Notes: a model not told the origin generated them from the sequence alone. Shown: positions 1-9,542, counted from the first letter of the stretch. The stretch: 64,000 nt of DNA from Desulfobacteraceae bacterium (GCA_003599865.1 QZKS01000082.1:47652-111651); one strand, 5' to 3'. Numbers and translations are program-made.

Positions 1-582
1 GTGGCGGACGAAACCTTTACCGGCGTGGCTGTTGATCTGGTCCGGTGTGTGTTTGAAAAAATGGGCGTCCCGGTGGAGATCCGGGTGTTTCCATGGGAAC
101 GGGCGCAGATGCAGGTAAAGATGGGATTGGTCGATGGTTTATTTGCGGCATCCCAAAAAAATACACGGGATCAATGCTGTGTAATGACTGCGGAAATCGC
201 AGACCAGAAATGGAACTGGTATCTCCTCAAGGAAAATCCCTTGCATCCGTTGGATTCGTCATTCAGGGAAACAGCAGCCGTGGGCGGTTTCCTGGGGGCA
301 AACATGCTGAAATGGATGCAGGCGAACGGCTATCATGTAACGGCCATGCCGAAGGACACCGAAGGCCTCTTGAAAATGCTCCTGGGGAAACGTGTCGATG
401 CGGTAATGGCAAACAATCATGTCATGGCTGCGCTGCTGAAAAAGTATGATGCGGAAGATAAGGTCAAGATTTATCTGAACCAGAACAAACCGCTGTATGT
501 TTATTTTTCAAAAGAATTTGCATCGTCCCGTCCGGGTTTTATCGAAAGATTTAACAGCCTGATTCCCGCTTGCAGAAAATAG
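1..582 (+). CDS. Periplasmic solute-binding protein family 3, 3' part
   Basis: The frame is open from the first base, so the gene very probably begins upstream of the window and its signal peptide is not seen. The visible 193 residues resemble the type-3 periplasmic binding fold (SBP_bac_3): an early stretch GVAVDLVRCVFEKMG followed by FPWERAQMQVKMG and VDGLFAA, the usual order of the first lobe, then GKRVDAVMANNHVMAALL, as in the hinge-return region. Proteins of this fold bind amino acids or related small solutes, or serve as sensor input domains. No permease or ATPase gene follows, so this may be a stand-alone binding protein. A second protein of the same kind lies at 5752-6480. The ligand cannot be told from sequence. 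Confidence 0.7.
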   Translation: MADETFTGVAVDLVRCVFEKMGVPVEIRVFPWERAQMQVKMGLVDGLFAASQKNTRDQCCVMTAEIADQKWNWYLLKENPLHPLDSSFRETAAVGGFLGANMLKWMQANGYHVTAMPKDTEGLLKMLLGKRVDAVMANNHVMAALLKKYDAEDKVKIYLNQNKPLYVYFSKEFASSRPGFIERFNSLIPACRK

Positions 583-683
583 TTCAGACACAGGGGGCAT
601 AGCAAAACCATATCAGGTATCGGATCTGCTAAAAAAGGTCTGGTTTGTTCCGGACGGAGAGGGGTAGGCATATCGTTCGCAAG

Positions 684-727
684 TGCCAAAAGGAATATTT
701 TGACTTTTGGCAGGACTGTCATAGAAT
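684..727 (+). promoter_or_regulatory. Promoter and inverted repeat before the copper genes
   Basis: A perfect 9-bp inverted repeat (TGCCAAAAG at 684-692, CTTTTGGCA at 704-712) overlaps a good sigma-70-like promoter: TTGACT at 700-705, a 16-bp spacer, and TAGAAT at 722-727. The first start codon downstream is at 768. The position over the -35 element fits a repressor or activator site for the copper operon. No regulator gene is visible beside it, so the bound protein is unknown. Confidence 0.5.
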
Positions 728-767
728 AAGACAGATAGCATTGTAAAACATTCAGGAGGATGGAGCG

Positions 768-974
768 ATGGAGAAACGAACCTTTTCAATACCCAATATT
801 ACCTGCGGACATTGTGTACTGTCCATCAAGAACGAACTGAGTGAAATGGACGGTGTCCGGTCTGTTGAAGGCGATCCGGAAAAAAAGGAAATCCGGGTGC
901 AGTTTGAGGCACCGGCAACCCTGGAAAAAATCAAAGCGCTTTTACAGGAGATCAACTACCCTGCAAAATCGTAG
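768..974 (+). CDS. Heavy-metal-associated domain protein, CopZ-like copper chaperone
   Basis: This 68-residue protein is a single HMA domain with the metal-binding motif ITCGHC near residue 11, the place and spacing expected for a CopZ-type Cu(I) chaperone. The ferredoxin-like beta-alpha-beta-beta-alpha-beta pattern fits the whole length. A strong ribosome site (AGGAGG) lies just before the ATG. The CopA-type ATPase starts 19 bases after its stop codon, so the two are almost certainly cotranscribed and the chaperone probably hands Cu(I) to the pump. Copper rather than another soft metal is inferred from the neighbour. Confidence 0.88.
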   Translation: MEKRTFSIPNITCGHCVLSIKNELSEMDGVRSVEGDPEKKEIRVQFEAPATLEKIKALLQEINYPAKS

Positions 975-993
975 ATAACGGAGCATCTAAAAA

Positions 994-3438
994 ATGACGG
1001 AACAAACCATAACCATACCCATCACCGGAATGACTTGCGCCAATTGTGCAATGAACATTGAGAGAAGTCTGAAAAAGGTAGATGGCGTCCGGGAGGTTTC
1101 CGTCAATTTTGCCGCAGAGAAGGCACAGGTCCGCTATGATCCGGGAAAGGTTCAGGCCGGTGAGTTGATTCAACGGATTCAGGCAGCCGGATATGATGTT
1201 CTGAAAAACCGGGGGGATTTTCCCATCACCGGCATGACCTGTGCCAATTGCGCGGCCAATATTGAGCGGGCGGTTGGAAAAAAGTTGCCCGGCGTGATCC
1301 ATGCTTCGGTCAATTTTGCCACGGAAAGACTTTCCGTGGAATATATTCCTTCCGTCATTGGTCCGGATGACATCGCCGCGGCTGTCAAGAAAGCCGGGTA
1401 CACCATCATCCTGCCGGAAGGTTCGGATGAAGAGGAGGATCTGGAAAAAAAGGCAAGGGATGCGGAAATCCGGAATCAGACTCAAAAGTTTCTGATCGGC
1501 GCCGTATTCGCCGTTCCTCTTTTCCTGATGAGCATGGCCAGGGATTTTTCCCTGATCGGCATGTGGAGCCATGAGGCATGGGTGAACTGGCTGTTTTTTG
1601 CCCTGGCGACACCGGTTCAGTTCTACACCGGATGGGACTACTATGAAGGCGGCATCAAAAGTCTGAGAAACGGGAGTGCCAACATGGATGTCCTGGTTGC
1701 CATGGGGTCGTCGGTTGCCTACTTCTACTCGGTTGCCATACTGATCCTTCCGGATCTCGGAGGCCATGTCTATTTTGAAACCTCGGCCGTGATCATCACC
1801 CTGATCAAGCTCGGCAAGATGCTCGAATCCCGTACCAAGGGAAAAACCGGGGGCGCGATCCGCAAGCTGATCGGTCTTCGTCCGAAAATCGCTGTGATTA
1901 TGGTTGATGAAAAAGAAACGGAAATCCCGCTGGCCCGTGTGTCGGTGGGGGATACGGTTGTCGTGCGTCCGGGTGAAAGAATTCCGGTGGACGGTGTCGT
2001 GCTGTCCGGCGCAACATCCGTGGATGAATCCATGCTGACAGGAGAACCCCTTCCCGTGGACAAGGCTGTGGATGACAAGGTTACGGGCGGAACCATCAAC
2101 GGAGAAGGACGGATCCTGTTCCAGGCAATGCGGGTAGGAAAAGACACCGCCCTTTCACAGATCATCCGGATGGTTCAGGAAGCCCAGGGAAGCAAGGCCC
2201 CGATTCAGGCTTTGGCGGATCAGGTCGCGGCCGTCTTCGTACCGGCGGTCATGGTCATTGCCTTGATCACGTTTGCATCGTGGTGGTATGTTCAAGGCGA
2301 TTTTCTGCCGGCCATGATCCGGCTGACGGCAGTACTCCTCATCGCCTGTCCTTGTGCCTTGGGACTGGCGACACCGACCGCCATTATGGCCGGTACCGGT
2401 ATCGGCGCGGAAAAGGGGATCTTGTTTAAAAACAGCCAGGCACTGGAAACAGCGACAAAACTGGATACCATCGTACTGGACAAAACCGGAACCATTACCA
2501 TGGGTAAACCGGTTGTCACCGATGTGGTTCCCCTGTCGGAAAAATGCAGATCCGGGACAGAGCTTCTCCGGCTTGCCGCATCGGTTGAAAAAGGATCGGA
2601 ACATCCGGTCGGCAAAGCGGTCGTACAATATGCCGAAGAACAGGGACTTGCATTGACCGAGCCCTCGGATTTCAAGGCTTCCGGCGGATTGGGAGTCTAT
2701 GCAAGGATCGAGGGGGCCGGGGTGCGGATTGGAAATCCGTCGTGGTTCCCGGCGCTGACCGATATAGAGGCGGTTGCCGGCCAGATCCGGGAGCTGGAGA
2801 ATCAGGGCAAAACCGTGATGGCGGTCATGCAGGAGGAGGAGCTGTTTGGCCTGATCGCTGTTTCCGATTCCCTGAAACCGGATTCCGGAAAAGCGGTTCA
2901 GCGGCTGTTCGATCTGAATCTGAAGGTGGTCATGCTGACCGGGGATAATCAGCAGACAGCCGAGGCGATTGCGGAAAGGGTGAATATCCGTGATATCATC
3001 GCAGGGGTTCGGCCGGATCAGAAATCCACTGCCATCAAGGACTTGCAGAAGAACGGTCAAATGGTCGGTATGGTGGGCGACGGCATCAATGACGCACCCG
3101 CCCTTGCCCAGGCGGATGCGGGATTTGCCATCGGCACGGGAACGGATGTGGCCATTGAAACCGCGGATGTAATTCTTGCCGGGGGCAGCCTGACAGGGGT
3201 CTCCGATGCCATTTTGATCAGCAGGCGGACCATGCGGACGATCCGGCAGAATCTTTTCTTTGCATTTATTTACAATCTCGTCCTGATTCCTGTGGCTGCC
3301 GGGGTGCCGGCGCTTTTTGATGCGGTGCCGGGTTTCCTGCGGGAGCTGCATCCCATACTGGCCGCACTGGCCATGGCGTGCAGCAGTATTTCGGTTGTCG
3401 CCAACAGTTTGCGGTTGTATAATGTCGGTAGGAAATAG
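994..3438 (+). CDS. copA: Copper-exporting P1B-type ATPase
   Basis: This 814-residue inner-membrane pump uses ATP to export Cu(I). It carries two N-terminal HMA domains, each with GMTCANC (about residues 13 and 82), then membrane helices. The actuator motif DESMLTGEP lies near residue 345, the channel motif [10 protein letters not shown] near 452, the phosphorylated aspartate in DKTGT near 495, and the hinge motif [14 protein letters not shown] near 695. The CPC motif and paired GMTCxxC domains place it in the P1B-1 copper group. Length and domain order are normal and no motif is missing. It follows the CopZ-like gene and is followed by a dispersed repeat rather than another copper gene. Confidence 0.96.
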   Translation: MTEQTITIPITGMTCANCAMNIERSLKKVDGVREVSVNFAAEKAQVRYDPGKVQAGELIQRIQAAGYDVLKNRGDFPITGMTCANCAANIERAVGKKLPGVIHASVNFATERLSVEYIPSVIGPDDIAAAVKKAGYTIILPEGSDEEEDLEKKARDAEIRNQTQKFLIGAVFAVPLFLMSMARDFSLIGMWSHEAWVNWLFFALATPVQFYTGWDYYEGGIKSLRNGSANMDVLVAMGSSVAYFYSVAILILPDLGGHVYFETSAVIITLIKLGKMLESRTKGKTGGAIRKLIGLRPKIAVIMVDEKETEIPLARVSVGDTVVVRPGERIPVDGVVLSGATSVDESMLTGEPLPVDKAVDDKVTGGTINGEGRILFQAMRVGKDTALSQIIRMVQEAQGSKAPIQALADQVAAVFVPAVMVIALITFASWWYVQGDFLPAMIRLTAVLLIACPCALGLATPTAIMAGTGIGAEKGILFKNSQALETATKLDTIVLDKTGTITMGKPVVTDVVPLSEKCRSGTELLRLAASVEKGSEHPVGKAVVQYAEEQGLALTEPSDFKASGGLGVYARIEGAGVRIGNPSWFPALTDIEAVAGQIRELENQGKTVMAVMQEEELFGLIAVSDSLKPDSGKAVQRLFDLNLKVVMLTGDNQQTAEAIAERVNIRDIIAGVRPDQKSTAIKDLQKNGQMVGMVGDGINDAPALAQADAGFAIGTGTDVAIETADVILAGGSLTGVSDAILISRRTMRTIRQNLFFAFIYNLVLIPVAAGVPALFDAVPGFLRELHPILAALAMACSSISVVANSLRLYNVGRK

Positions 3439-3469
3439 ATTGATGAGTCCGTATGATCATTCCGACCAA

Positions 3470-3533
3470 TTCCCCCCTATTATTGTGCCATATGGCATTC
3501 CCCCCTTGAGGGGGGATTAAGGGGGGTGTATCA
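3470..3533 (+). repeat. Dispersed palindromic repeat, copy 1
   Basis: This is the first of three copies of a ~50-bp repeat. It has a C-rich run, then TTGTGCCATATGGCATT containing the perfect 12-bp palindrome TGCCATATGGCA, then CCCCCC-TTGA-GGGGGG, which can form a hairpin. The other copies are at 10445-10494 and 12931-12971 in the opposite orientation. A further C/G-rich stretch at 3575-3600 can pair with the G run. All copies lie between genes. Confidence 0.8.
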
Positions 3534-3643
3534 GCATTCTTATTATTAAAAAAAATTAGTAGTAGGTCGACAAACACCCCCCTACCCCCATCAAGGGGGG
3601 ACTTTTATGTGAAGTAATTATGGGGATAAAATGGAGAACAACT

Positions 3644-5293
3644 ATGAAACTGCTGATCATCGGAGGCGTTGCCGGAGGCGCCACAGCCGCTGCAAGAGCA
3701 CGAAGGCTGAACGAACAGGCGGAGATCATTGTGTTTGAAAGAGGGGAGTTCATTTCCTTTGCCAACTGCGGCTTGCCTTACTATATCGGGACATCCATTC
3801 AAAACCGTGATGATCTGATGGTGACGACCCCTGCGGATTTCCGGAATCGTTACCGGATCGATGTCAGAACCTTTAGTGAAGTGGTTGCCATTGACCGGAA
3901 AAACAAGCATGTGGAAGTCAAAAATCTTCGTGACCGGACCGTATACCGGGAGAGCTACGACAAGATCCTGCTTTCTCCGGGCGCCTCTCCCATACGTCCG
4001 CCCATCGAAGGGGTGAACCTGAACAATATTTTCAGTCTTCGAAACATTCCGGATATGGATGTGATCAAGGCCTATGTGGATCAGAAAAAACCTGCGTCCG
4101 CCGTGGTTGTGGGAGGCGGTTTTATCGGCCTGGAAATGGCGGAGAATTTGACCGAAAGAGGGGTGAAAACAACCATTGTGGAAATGTTGGATCAGGTCAT
4201 GGCGCCGCTGGACAGGGAAATGGCCGCGATTGTTCACGGGTTTTTAAAGGAAGGCGGAATTGATCTTTCCCTTGGAAATGCGGTCACCGCCTTTACGCAA
4301 AGCGGAAAACAGATCCGGGTATCGACCAAAAACGGAACCGAGTTGATGACGGATCTGGTGATTCTTTCCATCGGTGTGAGCCCGGAAAATCTTCTGGCCA
4401 GGCAGGCAGGTCTGAAAACAGGAGAATACGGGGGAATTACCGTGGATGAAACCATGTGTACCAGCGACCCGGATATTTACGCAGTGGGCGATGCGGTGGA
4501 AACCCGTGACTTTATATCCCAGGCGCCGGCCATTATTCCCCTTGCCGGTCCTGCCAACAAGCAGGCCCGTATTGCCGCGGGCAATATTATGGGCCGGAAG
4601 GCAATCTACCCGGGTGCCCTGGGAACAGCGGTCGTGAAAATATTTGACAAGACGGTCGCTTCTACCGGGCAGAGTGAAAAGAAACTCCAGAAACAGAATA
4701 TTCCCTATAAAAAGAGTTATACCTTTTCCGGTTCGCATGCTTCCTATTATCCCGGAGCCGAGACCATGGCTGTCAAGCTTCTGTTTTCCCCGGGAAACGG
4801 CAGGATACTGGGCGCCCAGGTGATCGGTGGAAAAGGCGTGGACAAGCGGATCGATGTTCTGGCCACGGCCATTCATGCGGATATGACCGTATTTCATCTG
4901 GAAACCCTGGAACTGGCTTACGCACCACCCTACTCATCGGCAAAAGATCCGATCAACGTGGCGGGCTTTGTAGCTTCCAATATGCTGAAAAAAGATACGG
5001 AGGTTATCCACTGGCATGAATTGAAGGCGCTGGATAAACAGGAGAACATCCTGATCGATCTCCGGACAAGAGAGGAAATACAGGAGGAGGGCACCATTGA
5101 AGGGGCTCTTCCGATTCCGGTGGATGAACTGCGGGAACGCCTTTCCGAGCTGGACCGGGAAAAAACCTATATTGTATTTTGTGCCATCGGGCTCAGGGGG
5201 TACGTGGCATACCGCATATTGAACCAGAATGGATTCCGGGCGAAAAACCTGAGCGGCGGATATTCCCTGTTTTCCTATGTCAACATGCTGTAA
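3644..5293 (+). CDS. CoA-disulfide reductase-like flavoprotein with rhodanese domain
   Basis: This 549-residue FAD and NAD(P)H-dependent pyridine nucleotide-disulfide reductase has the dinucleotide motif GGVAGGATAAARARRL at its start. The single active cysteine is in SFANCGLPY (about residue 42), the signature of the CoA-disulfide reductase/NADH oxidase group. A second nucleotide-binding motif, VVVGGGFIGLEMAENL, lies near residue 155. The last ~90 residues form a rhodanese domain with the cysteine loop CAIGLRG. Fusions of this type reduce CoA disulfide, polysulfide or persulfide, so a role in sulfur or thiol redox balance is likely; the exact substrate is inferred. The start at 3644 was chosen for its GGAG site and for placing the Rossmann motif at the N-terminus; an in-frame ATG at 3620 is less likely. 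Confidence 0.88.
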   Translation: MKLLIIGGVAGGATAAARARRLNEQAEIIVFERGEFISFANCGLPYYIGTSIQNRDDLMVTTPADFRNRYRIDVRTFSEVVAIDRKNKHVEVKNLRDRTVYRESYDKILLSPGASPIRPPIEGVNLNNIFSLRNIPDMDVIKAYVDQKKPASAVVVGGGFIGLEMAENLTERGVKTTIVEMLDQVMAPLDREMAAIVHGFLKEGGIDLSLGNAVTAFTQSGKQIRVSTKNGTELMTDLVILSIGVSPENLLARQAGLKTGEYGGITVDETMCTSDPDIYAVGDAVETRDFISQAPAIIPLAGPANKQARIAAGNIMGRKAIYPGALGTAVVKIFDKTVASTGQSEKKLQKQNIPYKKSYTFSGSHASYYPGAETMAVKLLFSPGNGRILGAQVIGGKGVDKRIDVLATAIHADMTVFHLETLELAYAPPYSSAKDPINVAGFVASNMLKKDTEVIHWHELKALDKQENILIDLRTREEIQEEGTIEGALPIPVDELRERLSELDREKTYIVFCAIGLRGYVAYRILNQNGFRAKNLSGGYSLFSYVNML

Positions 5294-5350
5294 TGTTCAT
5301 TCGGCCGGCCGGCAGAGCCATTATGCAATCGTTATATGAAAGGTTGAAAC

Positions 5351-5701
5351 ATGCAGCCGCAGGAAATCCTTGAACAATGCGGACACCTTGAAATCAAGCG
5401 GAAAAAGAAGGTTACGCCGGATTATGTGGAGCTGGTGTTTTTTGTCAGGGACACGGCCGCATGGATGAAGCTTTTGTCCGGAATTTTCGGAAAGGCCGTA
5501 AAACCCACATGGCAGAAGCCGACCGGCAGGGATCATCAACTGACAAAAGAATTCGGCGGTATCCGGACGGAGCAGACCCTTTTTATGAAGGATTTCAGCG
5601 GCTATACCGTCCTTGCCATGGTCTGGCCGTGGAAAGACAAGACCCTTTCCACGCTGAAGATTCCATTGATTCGGACAGATGAAAAGGCTATCATTCCGTA
5701 G
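5351..5701 (+). CDS. Hypothetical protein, 116 residues
   Basis: I do not recognise this soluble, basic protein. It has no signal peptide, membrane segment or cysteine pair; its single cysteine is near residue 10. The middle contains aromatic stretches (VELVFFVRD, TVLAMVWPW) suggesting a small mixed alpha/beta fold. It follows the CoA-disulfide reductase-like gene by 57 bases in the same direction and precedes a periplasmic binding protein by 50 bases, so it may share a transcript with either. A modest ribosome site (AAAGG) lies before the ATG. Codon use is like its neighbours, which supports its being real. Confidence 0.65.
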   Translation: MQPQEILEQCGHLEIKRKKKVTPDYVELVFFVRDTAAWMKLLSGIFGKAVKPTWQKPTGRDHQLTKEFGGIRTEQTLFMKDFSGYTVLAMVWPWKDKTLSTLKIPLIRTDEKAIIP

Positions 5702-5751
5702 ATAGGCCCTTTTCTGATGATACAGAAGATCAGGCTGTGAGGAGCAGGTCC

Positions 5752-6480
5752 ATGAAAAAAAGATATCCGATAATACCGGCCATGGCGATTTATATTCTTT
5801 TTTGTTCATGGCCTGTGGGGGCAGAGCCGCGTCATTCGCTGCGCATCAACTGCACAACGTATTCACCCTATGAAGTGTTTTTTTTCCGTCTGGTGGAAGA
5901 AATCGGTTCCCGTAACCAATTGCTGATCGAGCGAAACACCCCGCCGGCCGGAAGATCGCTGATTCATGTCAACCAGGGGATTGATGATGGTGACGGCCCA
6001 AGAGTTGAAGGGCTGTCATCCGCATATCCCAATCTGATTTGCGTGCCGGAACCGTTCGGTGATTTTATTTTCGGCGCTTTTGCCGGGGACAGGAATATCC
6101 GGATTGATGGATGGTCAAGTCTGGCAGACCACAATGTGGCCTATATTCACGGGTGGAAAATTTTTGAAGATCAGGTTACAGCAGCAAAATCCATCACCAG
6201 GGTAAAGGATTCGGAGCAGTTGTTCATGCTGCTGAATGCCGGACGGGCCGATATTGCTCTGGTTACAAAGACGGCCGGTTACGCCATGATGGAAAAGCTG
6301 AATCTGAAAGGTATCCGGTTTATAGAACCCCCATTGGCGGTAAAACCCAATTTTTTATACCTGCACAAACGCCACCGGGATCTGGTGCCCAAAATACAAC
6401 AAACCCTGCTGGACCTGAAGCGGGACGGCACCTACCAGCGTTTGTACCATGAGATTATTCCCCCGTTTCCAGGGAAATGA
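5752..6480 (+). CDS. Periplasmic solute-binding protein, family 3-like
   Basis: The protein starts with a Sec signal peptide (MKKRYPIIPAMAIYILFCSW, cleavage probably after VGA). It continues for about 240 residues with the pattern of an extracellular binding protein of the type-3 family: LRINCTTYSPYEVFFFRLVEE at the start of the first lobe and a C-terminal GTYQRLYHEI element. The start at 5752 follows a GAGGAG site at good spacing; a GTG at 5737 would add five residues before the signal. The next gene, a sensor kinase-like membrane protein, starts 4 bases after its stop, which suggests this protein supplies the ligand signal for that receptor rather than for a transporter. That role is inferred from position only. 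Confidence 0.78.
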   Translation: MKKRYPIIPAMAIYILFCSWPVGAEPRHSLRINCTTYSPYEVFFFRLVEEIGSRNQLLIERNTPPAGRSLIHVNQGIDDGDGPRVEGLSSAYPNLICVPEPFGDFIFGAFAGDRNIRIDGWSSLADHNVAYIHGWKIFEDQVTAAKSITRVKDSEQLFMLLNAGRADIALVTKTAGYAMMEKLNLKGIRFIEPPLAVKPNFLYLHKRHRDLVPKIQQTLLDLKRDGTYQRLYHEIIPPFPGK

Positions 6481-6484
6481 CAAG

Positions 6485-7960
6485 ATGAAAAAAGCCCGCA
6501 TAAAACTGCCCACGAGTATTCTTGCAAAACACGTCGTCCGGAAAGTCGTGCTCTTTGCATTGCTGATGATTATCCTGTTTTCCGGCACCATCGGAATTAT
6601 TACCTACTTCAATGAAATGGATAAATTTGATCAGCGGCTTGCGGAGATCGAACAGAGCTATCTGGGCGTCATCCGGCAATCGTTGTGGATAAACGACAAG
6701 GACAATCTGGAGACGGCGCTTATCGGAATCTGCCGGCTGCCGGGTATCGGATATGCGGATATTCATTCGGGCAGCGAAATGATATGCAAGGCAGGTCAAA
6801 AGGATGTCAATGGAAAGCTGTCCCGGATTTTTCCTATTTTTCATACGTTTAACAACAGGACGTATGCCCTGGGCGAGTTGCATATCGCCGGAAGCACGGA
6901 TTATGTCCGTCAAAAAATCCTGCGCTCCATGATTACCGGCATGCTGACACAAGCCGCGACCATTTTTATCGTCTGTGTTCTGATTCTGGTGCTGATTTAC
7001 CAGGTTGTGATCGGGCGTCTGTTGAAGATCACCCAGTATGCTTCATCATTGACAATGGATTCTCTGGATACGCCCCTGGTGATGGATCGGACAGCCCGAC
7101 GCCCTGATGAGCTGGATCAACTGGCACAAGCGATCAATGATATGCGGGAAGATCTCCGGCAGTCGTTTGTTCGTAAAAAAGCGATCGAAGACCGGCTGAA
7201 ACAGCACCATCAGGATCTGGAAGAAACGGTCAGGCAAAGAACCGTAAATCTCAAGACTGCCAATGATCAGCTTCGTGTGGAGATTGATGAACGCAACCGG
7301 ATCGAGAAGGCATTGCAGGAAAAGGAGCAGTTTCTTTCAGCGGTTTTTGATTCCATTCAGGACGGCATATGCGTTCTGGATAATGACCTGAATGTTATCC
7401 GGGTAAACCGGACCATGAAACATTTTTATGCGTATGCATTACCCCTGGAAGGGAAAAAATGCTATACGGCGTATCACCGCCGTGATGAACCCTGTGATGA
7501 CTGTCCGGTTCTTCGGGCCATCCGGACCGGAAAACTGGAAAGGGAAGAAGTTCCGTATCCTGTAAAGGGCGGTGCAACCGGCACGCTCGAACTGTTTGCC
7601 TTTCCCATGTTCGATGATTCCGGCCAGCCGTCAGGGGTAGTTGAATATATTCGCGACATCACCGAACGCAAGCAGGCGGAATCGGCGTTAGGGGAACGGG
7701 AACGCATGCAGGGAGTCCTTGAAATGGCAGGCGCGGTGTGCCATGAGATGAATCAGCCCCTGATGGTGATTTCCGGAATTACGGAGTTGATGGCAATGGA
7801 TATGCCGGATGATGATCTTCTTTTTGATAAAATTTCCAAAATTACGGAGCAGGCCGGCAAACTGGGAAGAATCACCCGGAAACTGATGAGTATTACAAAG
7901 TATGAAACAAAAGACTATCTGGAAAGAAGGATCATTGATATTGAAAAATCTTCCACCTGA
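6485..7960 (+). CDS. Membrane sensor protein with HAMP, PAS and HisKA domains but no ATPase domain
   Basis: This 491-residue inner-membrane receptor has a first membrane helix at about 19-41, a periplasmic sensing region, and a second helix near 155-180. A HAMP linker, a coiled coil and a PAS domain (about 288-405, ending IRDITERKQAE) follow. The last domain is the histidine-kinase dimerisation helix pair with the phospho-acceptor motif AVCHEMNQPLMV. The protein stops about 60 residues after that histidine, so the HATPase_c domain is absent. The next gene starts 10 bases later and holds no ATPase remnant. It could be phosphorylated in trans or act as a scaffold. The start at 6485 follows the binding-protein stop by 4 bases; an upstream in-frame ATG at 6449 would overlap that gene. 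Confidence 0.82.
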   Translation: MKKARIKLPTSILAKHVVRKVVLFALLMIILFSGTIGIITYFNEMDKFDQRLAEIEQSYLGVIRQSLWINDKDNLETALIGICRLPGIGYADIHSGSEMICKAGQKDVNGKLSRIFPIFHTFNNRTYALGELHIAGSTDYVRQKILRSMITGMLTQAATIFIVCVLILVLIYQVVIGRLLKITQYASSLTMDSLDTPLVMDRTARRPDELDQLAQAINDMREDLRQSFVRKKAIEDRLKQHHQDLEETVRQRTVNLKTANDQLRVEIDERNRIEKALQEKEQFLSAVFDSIQDGICVLDNDLNVIRVNRTMKHFYAYALPLEGKKCYTAYHRRDEPCDDCPVLRAIRTGKLEREEVPYPVKGGATGTLELFAFPMFDDSGQPSGVVEYIRDITERKQAESALGERERMQGVLEMAGAVCHEMNQPLMVISGITELMAMDMPDDDLLFDKISKITEQAGKLGRITRKLMSITKYETKDYLERRIIDIEKSST

Positions 7961-7969
7961 GGTTTTGAC

Positions 7970-8854
7970 ATGAATTTTGAACCGATCAGCGTAACCCGGC
8001 AAAAAGAATATCTGGACATATTTGCCTCCTGTTCGCAGCAGACATCGGATTATACCTTTGCCAATCTGTGGGGATGGGCGGAAGAATACGGCCTCTCGTG
8101 GGCATGGACGGATGGGCTGGTCTGGATCCGTCAGGAAAAGCCCACCCTCCGGTATTGGGCTCCTGTCGGTTCATGGACGGAAATCCATTGGAACTTTCTG
8201 TTCCGGAAACATTTCAACATGGGGGATGTGTTTTGCCGCATCCCGGAAAAACTGATCCGGATATGGGAGCAGGAACCGGACCTGGCCATGGCTGTTGAGG
8301 AATCCCGGGAACATTGGGATTATCTGTATGATTTTCATGAGCTGGTAGAACTGAAAGGAAACCGGTTTCACAAGAAGAAAAACCTGCTGAACCAGTTCCG
8401 GAAGAAATACGAATATCGGTTTGTGCCTCTTGCCGGAGACTTGATTGACCGGGCATTGTCCATGCAGGAGGACTGGTGCACCTGGCGGGATTGCGAGTCT
8501 TCGGATTCCCTTTCGGCTGAAAATCGCGTGATCGAACGAACCCTTCGGAACTGGGACGAATTCATCGGTATTCAGGGCGGTGCGATCCTGGTAGAGGATT
8601 CCCTGGTCGCCTATACCATTGCAGAGAAATTGGCAGATGATTCCCTGGTGATCCATTTTGAAAAGGGCGGATCGGAATACCAGGGAGTGTATCAGGCGAT
8701 TCATCAGATGTTTCTGGAATCGCTGGGTTCGGGCATTCCAATCGTGAACCGGGAGCAGGACCTCGGGGATGAGGGATTGCGGAAAGCCAAGATGTCCTAT
8801 CATCCAATTGATTTTTTGAAAAAATACAAGGTGATATTGCAGCGGTTTAGATAG
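7970..8854 (+). CDS. DUF2156 (phosphatidylglycerol lysyltransferase-like) protein
   Basis: This 294-residue soluble protein matches the DUF2156 group in its N-terminal pattern (FEPISVTRQKEYLDIFA, then TFANLWGWAEEY). Its C-terminal half has the GNAT-like layout ending YHPIDFLKKYKVIL. In larger proteins this fold transfers aminoacyl groups to lipids, but here the membrane part is absent, so the substrate is unknown. The stretch NRFHKKKNLLNQFRKKYEY near residue 125 is highly basic and typical of the family. The gene starts 10 bases after the sensor gene and may be cotranscribed with it. Confidence 0.8.
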   Translation: MNFEPISVTRQKEYLDIFASCSQQTSDYTFANLWGWAEEYGLSWAWTDGLVWIRQEKPTLRYWAPVGSWTEIHWNFLFRKHFNMGDVFCRIPEKLIRIWEQEPDLAMAVEESREHWDYLYDFHELVELKGNRFHKKKNLLNQFRKKYEYRFVPLAGDLIDRALSMQEDWCTWRDCESSDSLSAENRVIERTLRNWDEFIGIQGGAILVEDSLVAYTIAEKLADDSLVIHFEKGGSEYQGVYQAIHQMFLESLGSGIPIVNREQDLGDEGLRKAKMSYHPIDFLKKYKVILQRFR

Positions 8855-8936
8855 TTCTTTACAATTTGGCCCATAATTTGTAAATTCGCGCAAAGTTGCT
8901 ATCAATACTGATGAATCCGTAAAAAGTCTCAATTCC

Positions 8937-9006
8937 GTCACTCCGGTGAAAACCGGAGTCCAGAAATTTTTGAAATGACTGGATTCCGGGTCAAGCCCGG
9001 AATGAC
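8937..9006. repeat. Dispersed compound palindrome, copy 1
   Basis: About 70 bp made of two hairpins, CTCCGG-tgaaaa-CCGGAG and ATTCCGGG-tcaa-GCCCGGAAT, inside a larger inverted repeat (GTCA at the left end, TGAC at the right; GTCCAG pairing roughly with CTGGAT). A related copy lies at 62827-62889. It fits a non-coding mobile or REP-like repeat between genes. Confidence 0.75.
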
Positions 9007-9068
9007 AAAAAATGAATAACTCAGCTTTTTACGCCTCTGTCAATTTTAGAAAAAAAGGATATTACCCA

Positions 9069-9542
9069 ATGAGCTACGATTTTAATGCAGATGAAATTTT
9101 TGAAATGGCTGAGCAGATGGAACGAAACGGTGCGGTATTTTATCGCAATGCCGCAGCCGGAGTGGCAGACAGGAAAAACAAGGAAATGCTGCTCATGCTG
9201 GCCGGCATGGAAGACGATCATGAAAAGACCTTTGCCGAGATGCGTGCCGCCCTGACCGCACAGGAAAAAGCGACCACGGTGTTTGACCCTCAGGGAGAAG
9301 CGGTTCTGTATTTGAAAGCACTGGTCGATACCCGTGTATTTTTCAAAAAGGAGATCGACACCACCTCCATGAAGGACATCCTCAAGGAAGCGCTCCTGGC
9401 GGAAAAGGATTCCATTGTGTTTTATCTGGGTATGAAAGAGATGGTGCCGGAAAAACTGGGAAAAGCCCGTCTGGAAGCGATTATCAAGGAAGAGATGAAC
9501 CACATCAAACTGATCGGCGGGAAATTGTCAGCCGTCAAATAG
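9069..9542 (+). CDS. Ferritin-like (rubrerythrin-family) protein
   Basis: This 157-residue four-helix protein has the paired helix motifs of the ferritin-like superfamily: EMAEQMERNGAVFYRNAA near residue 10, MEDDHEKTFAEM near 47, LLAEKDSIVFYLGMKEM near 110, and IIKEEMNHIKLIGG near 140. The Glu and ExxH residues of these motifs would hold a di-iron centre. There is no rubredoxin domain, so it is a minimal rubrerythrin-like protein, probably involved in peroxide or iron handling. The start at 9069 gives the usual N-terminus (MSYDFNADEIFEMAEQ) after an AAAGGA site; an ATG at 9012 lies next to the repeat and is unlikely. It appears monocistronic. Confidence 0.85.
   Translation: MSYDFNADEIFEMAEQMERNGAVFYRNAAAGVADRKNKEMLLMLAGMEDDHEKTFAEMRAALTAQEKATTVFDPQGEAVLYLKALVDTRVFFKKEIDTTSMKDILKEALLAEKDSIVFYLGMKEMVPEKLGKARLEAIIKEEMNHIKLIGGKLSAVK

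Noticed and set aside
2155..3351. Open frame antisense to copA
   Set aside because: Shadow of the ATPase gene; no domain and no start signal.
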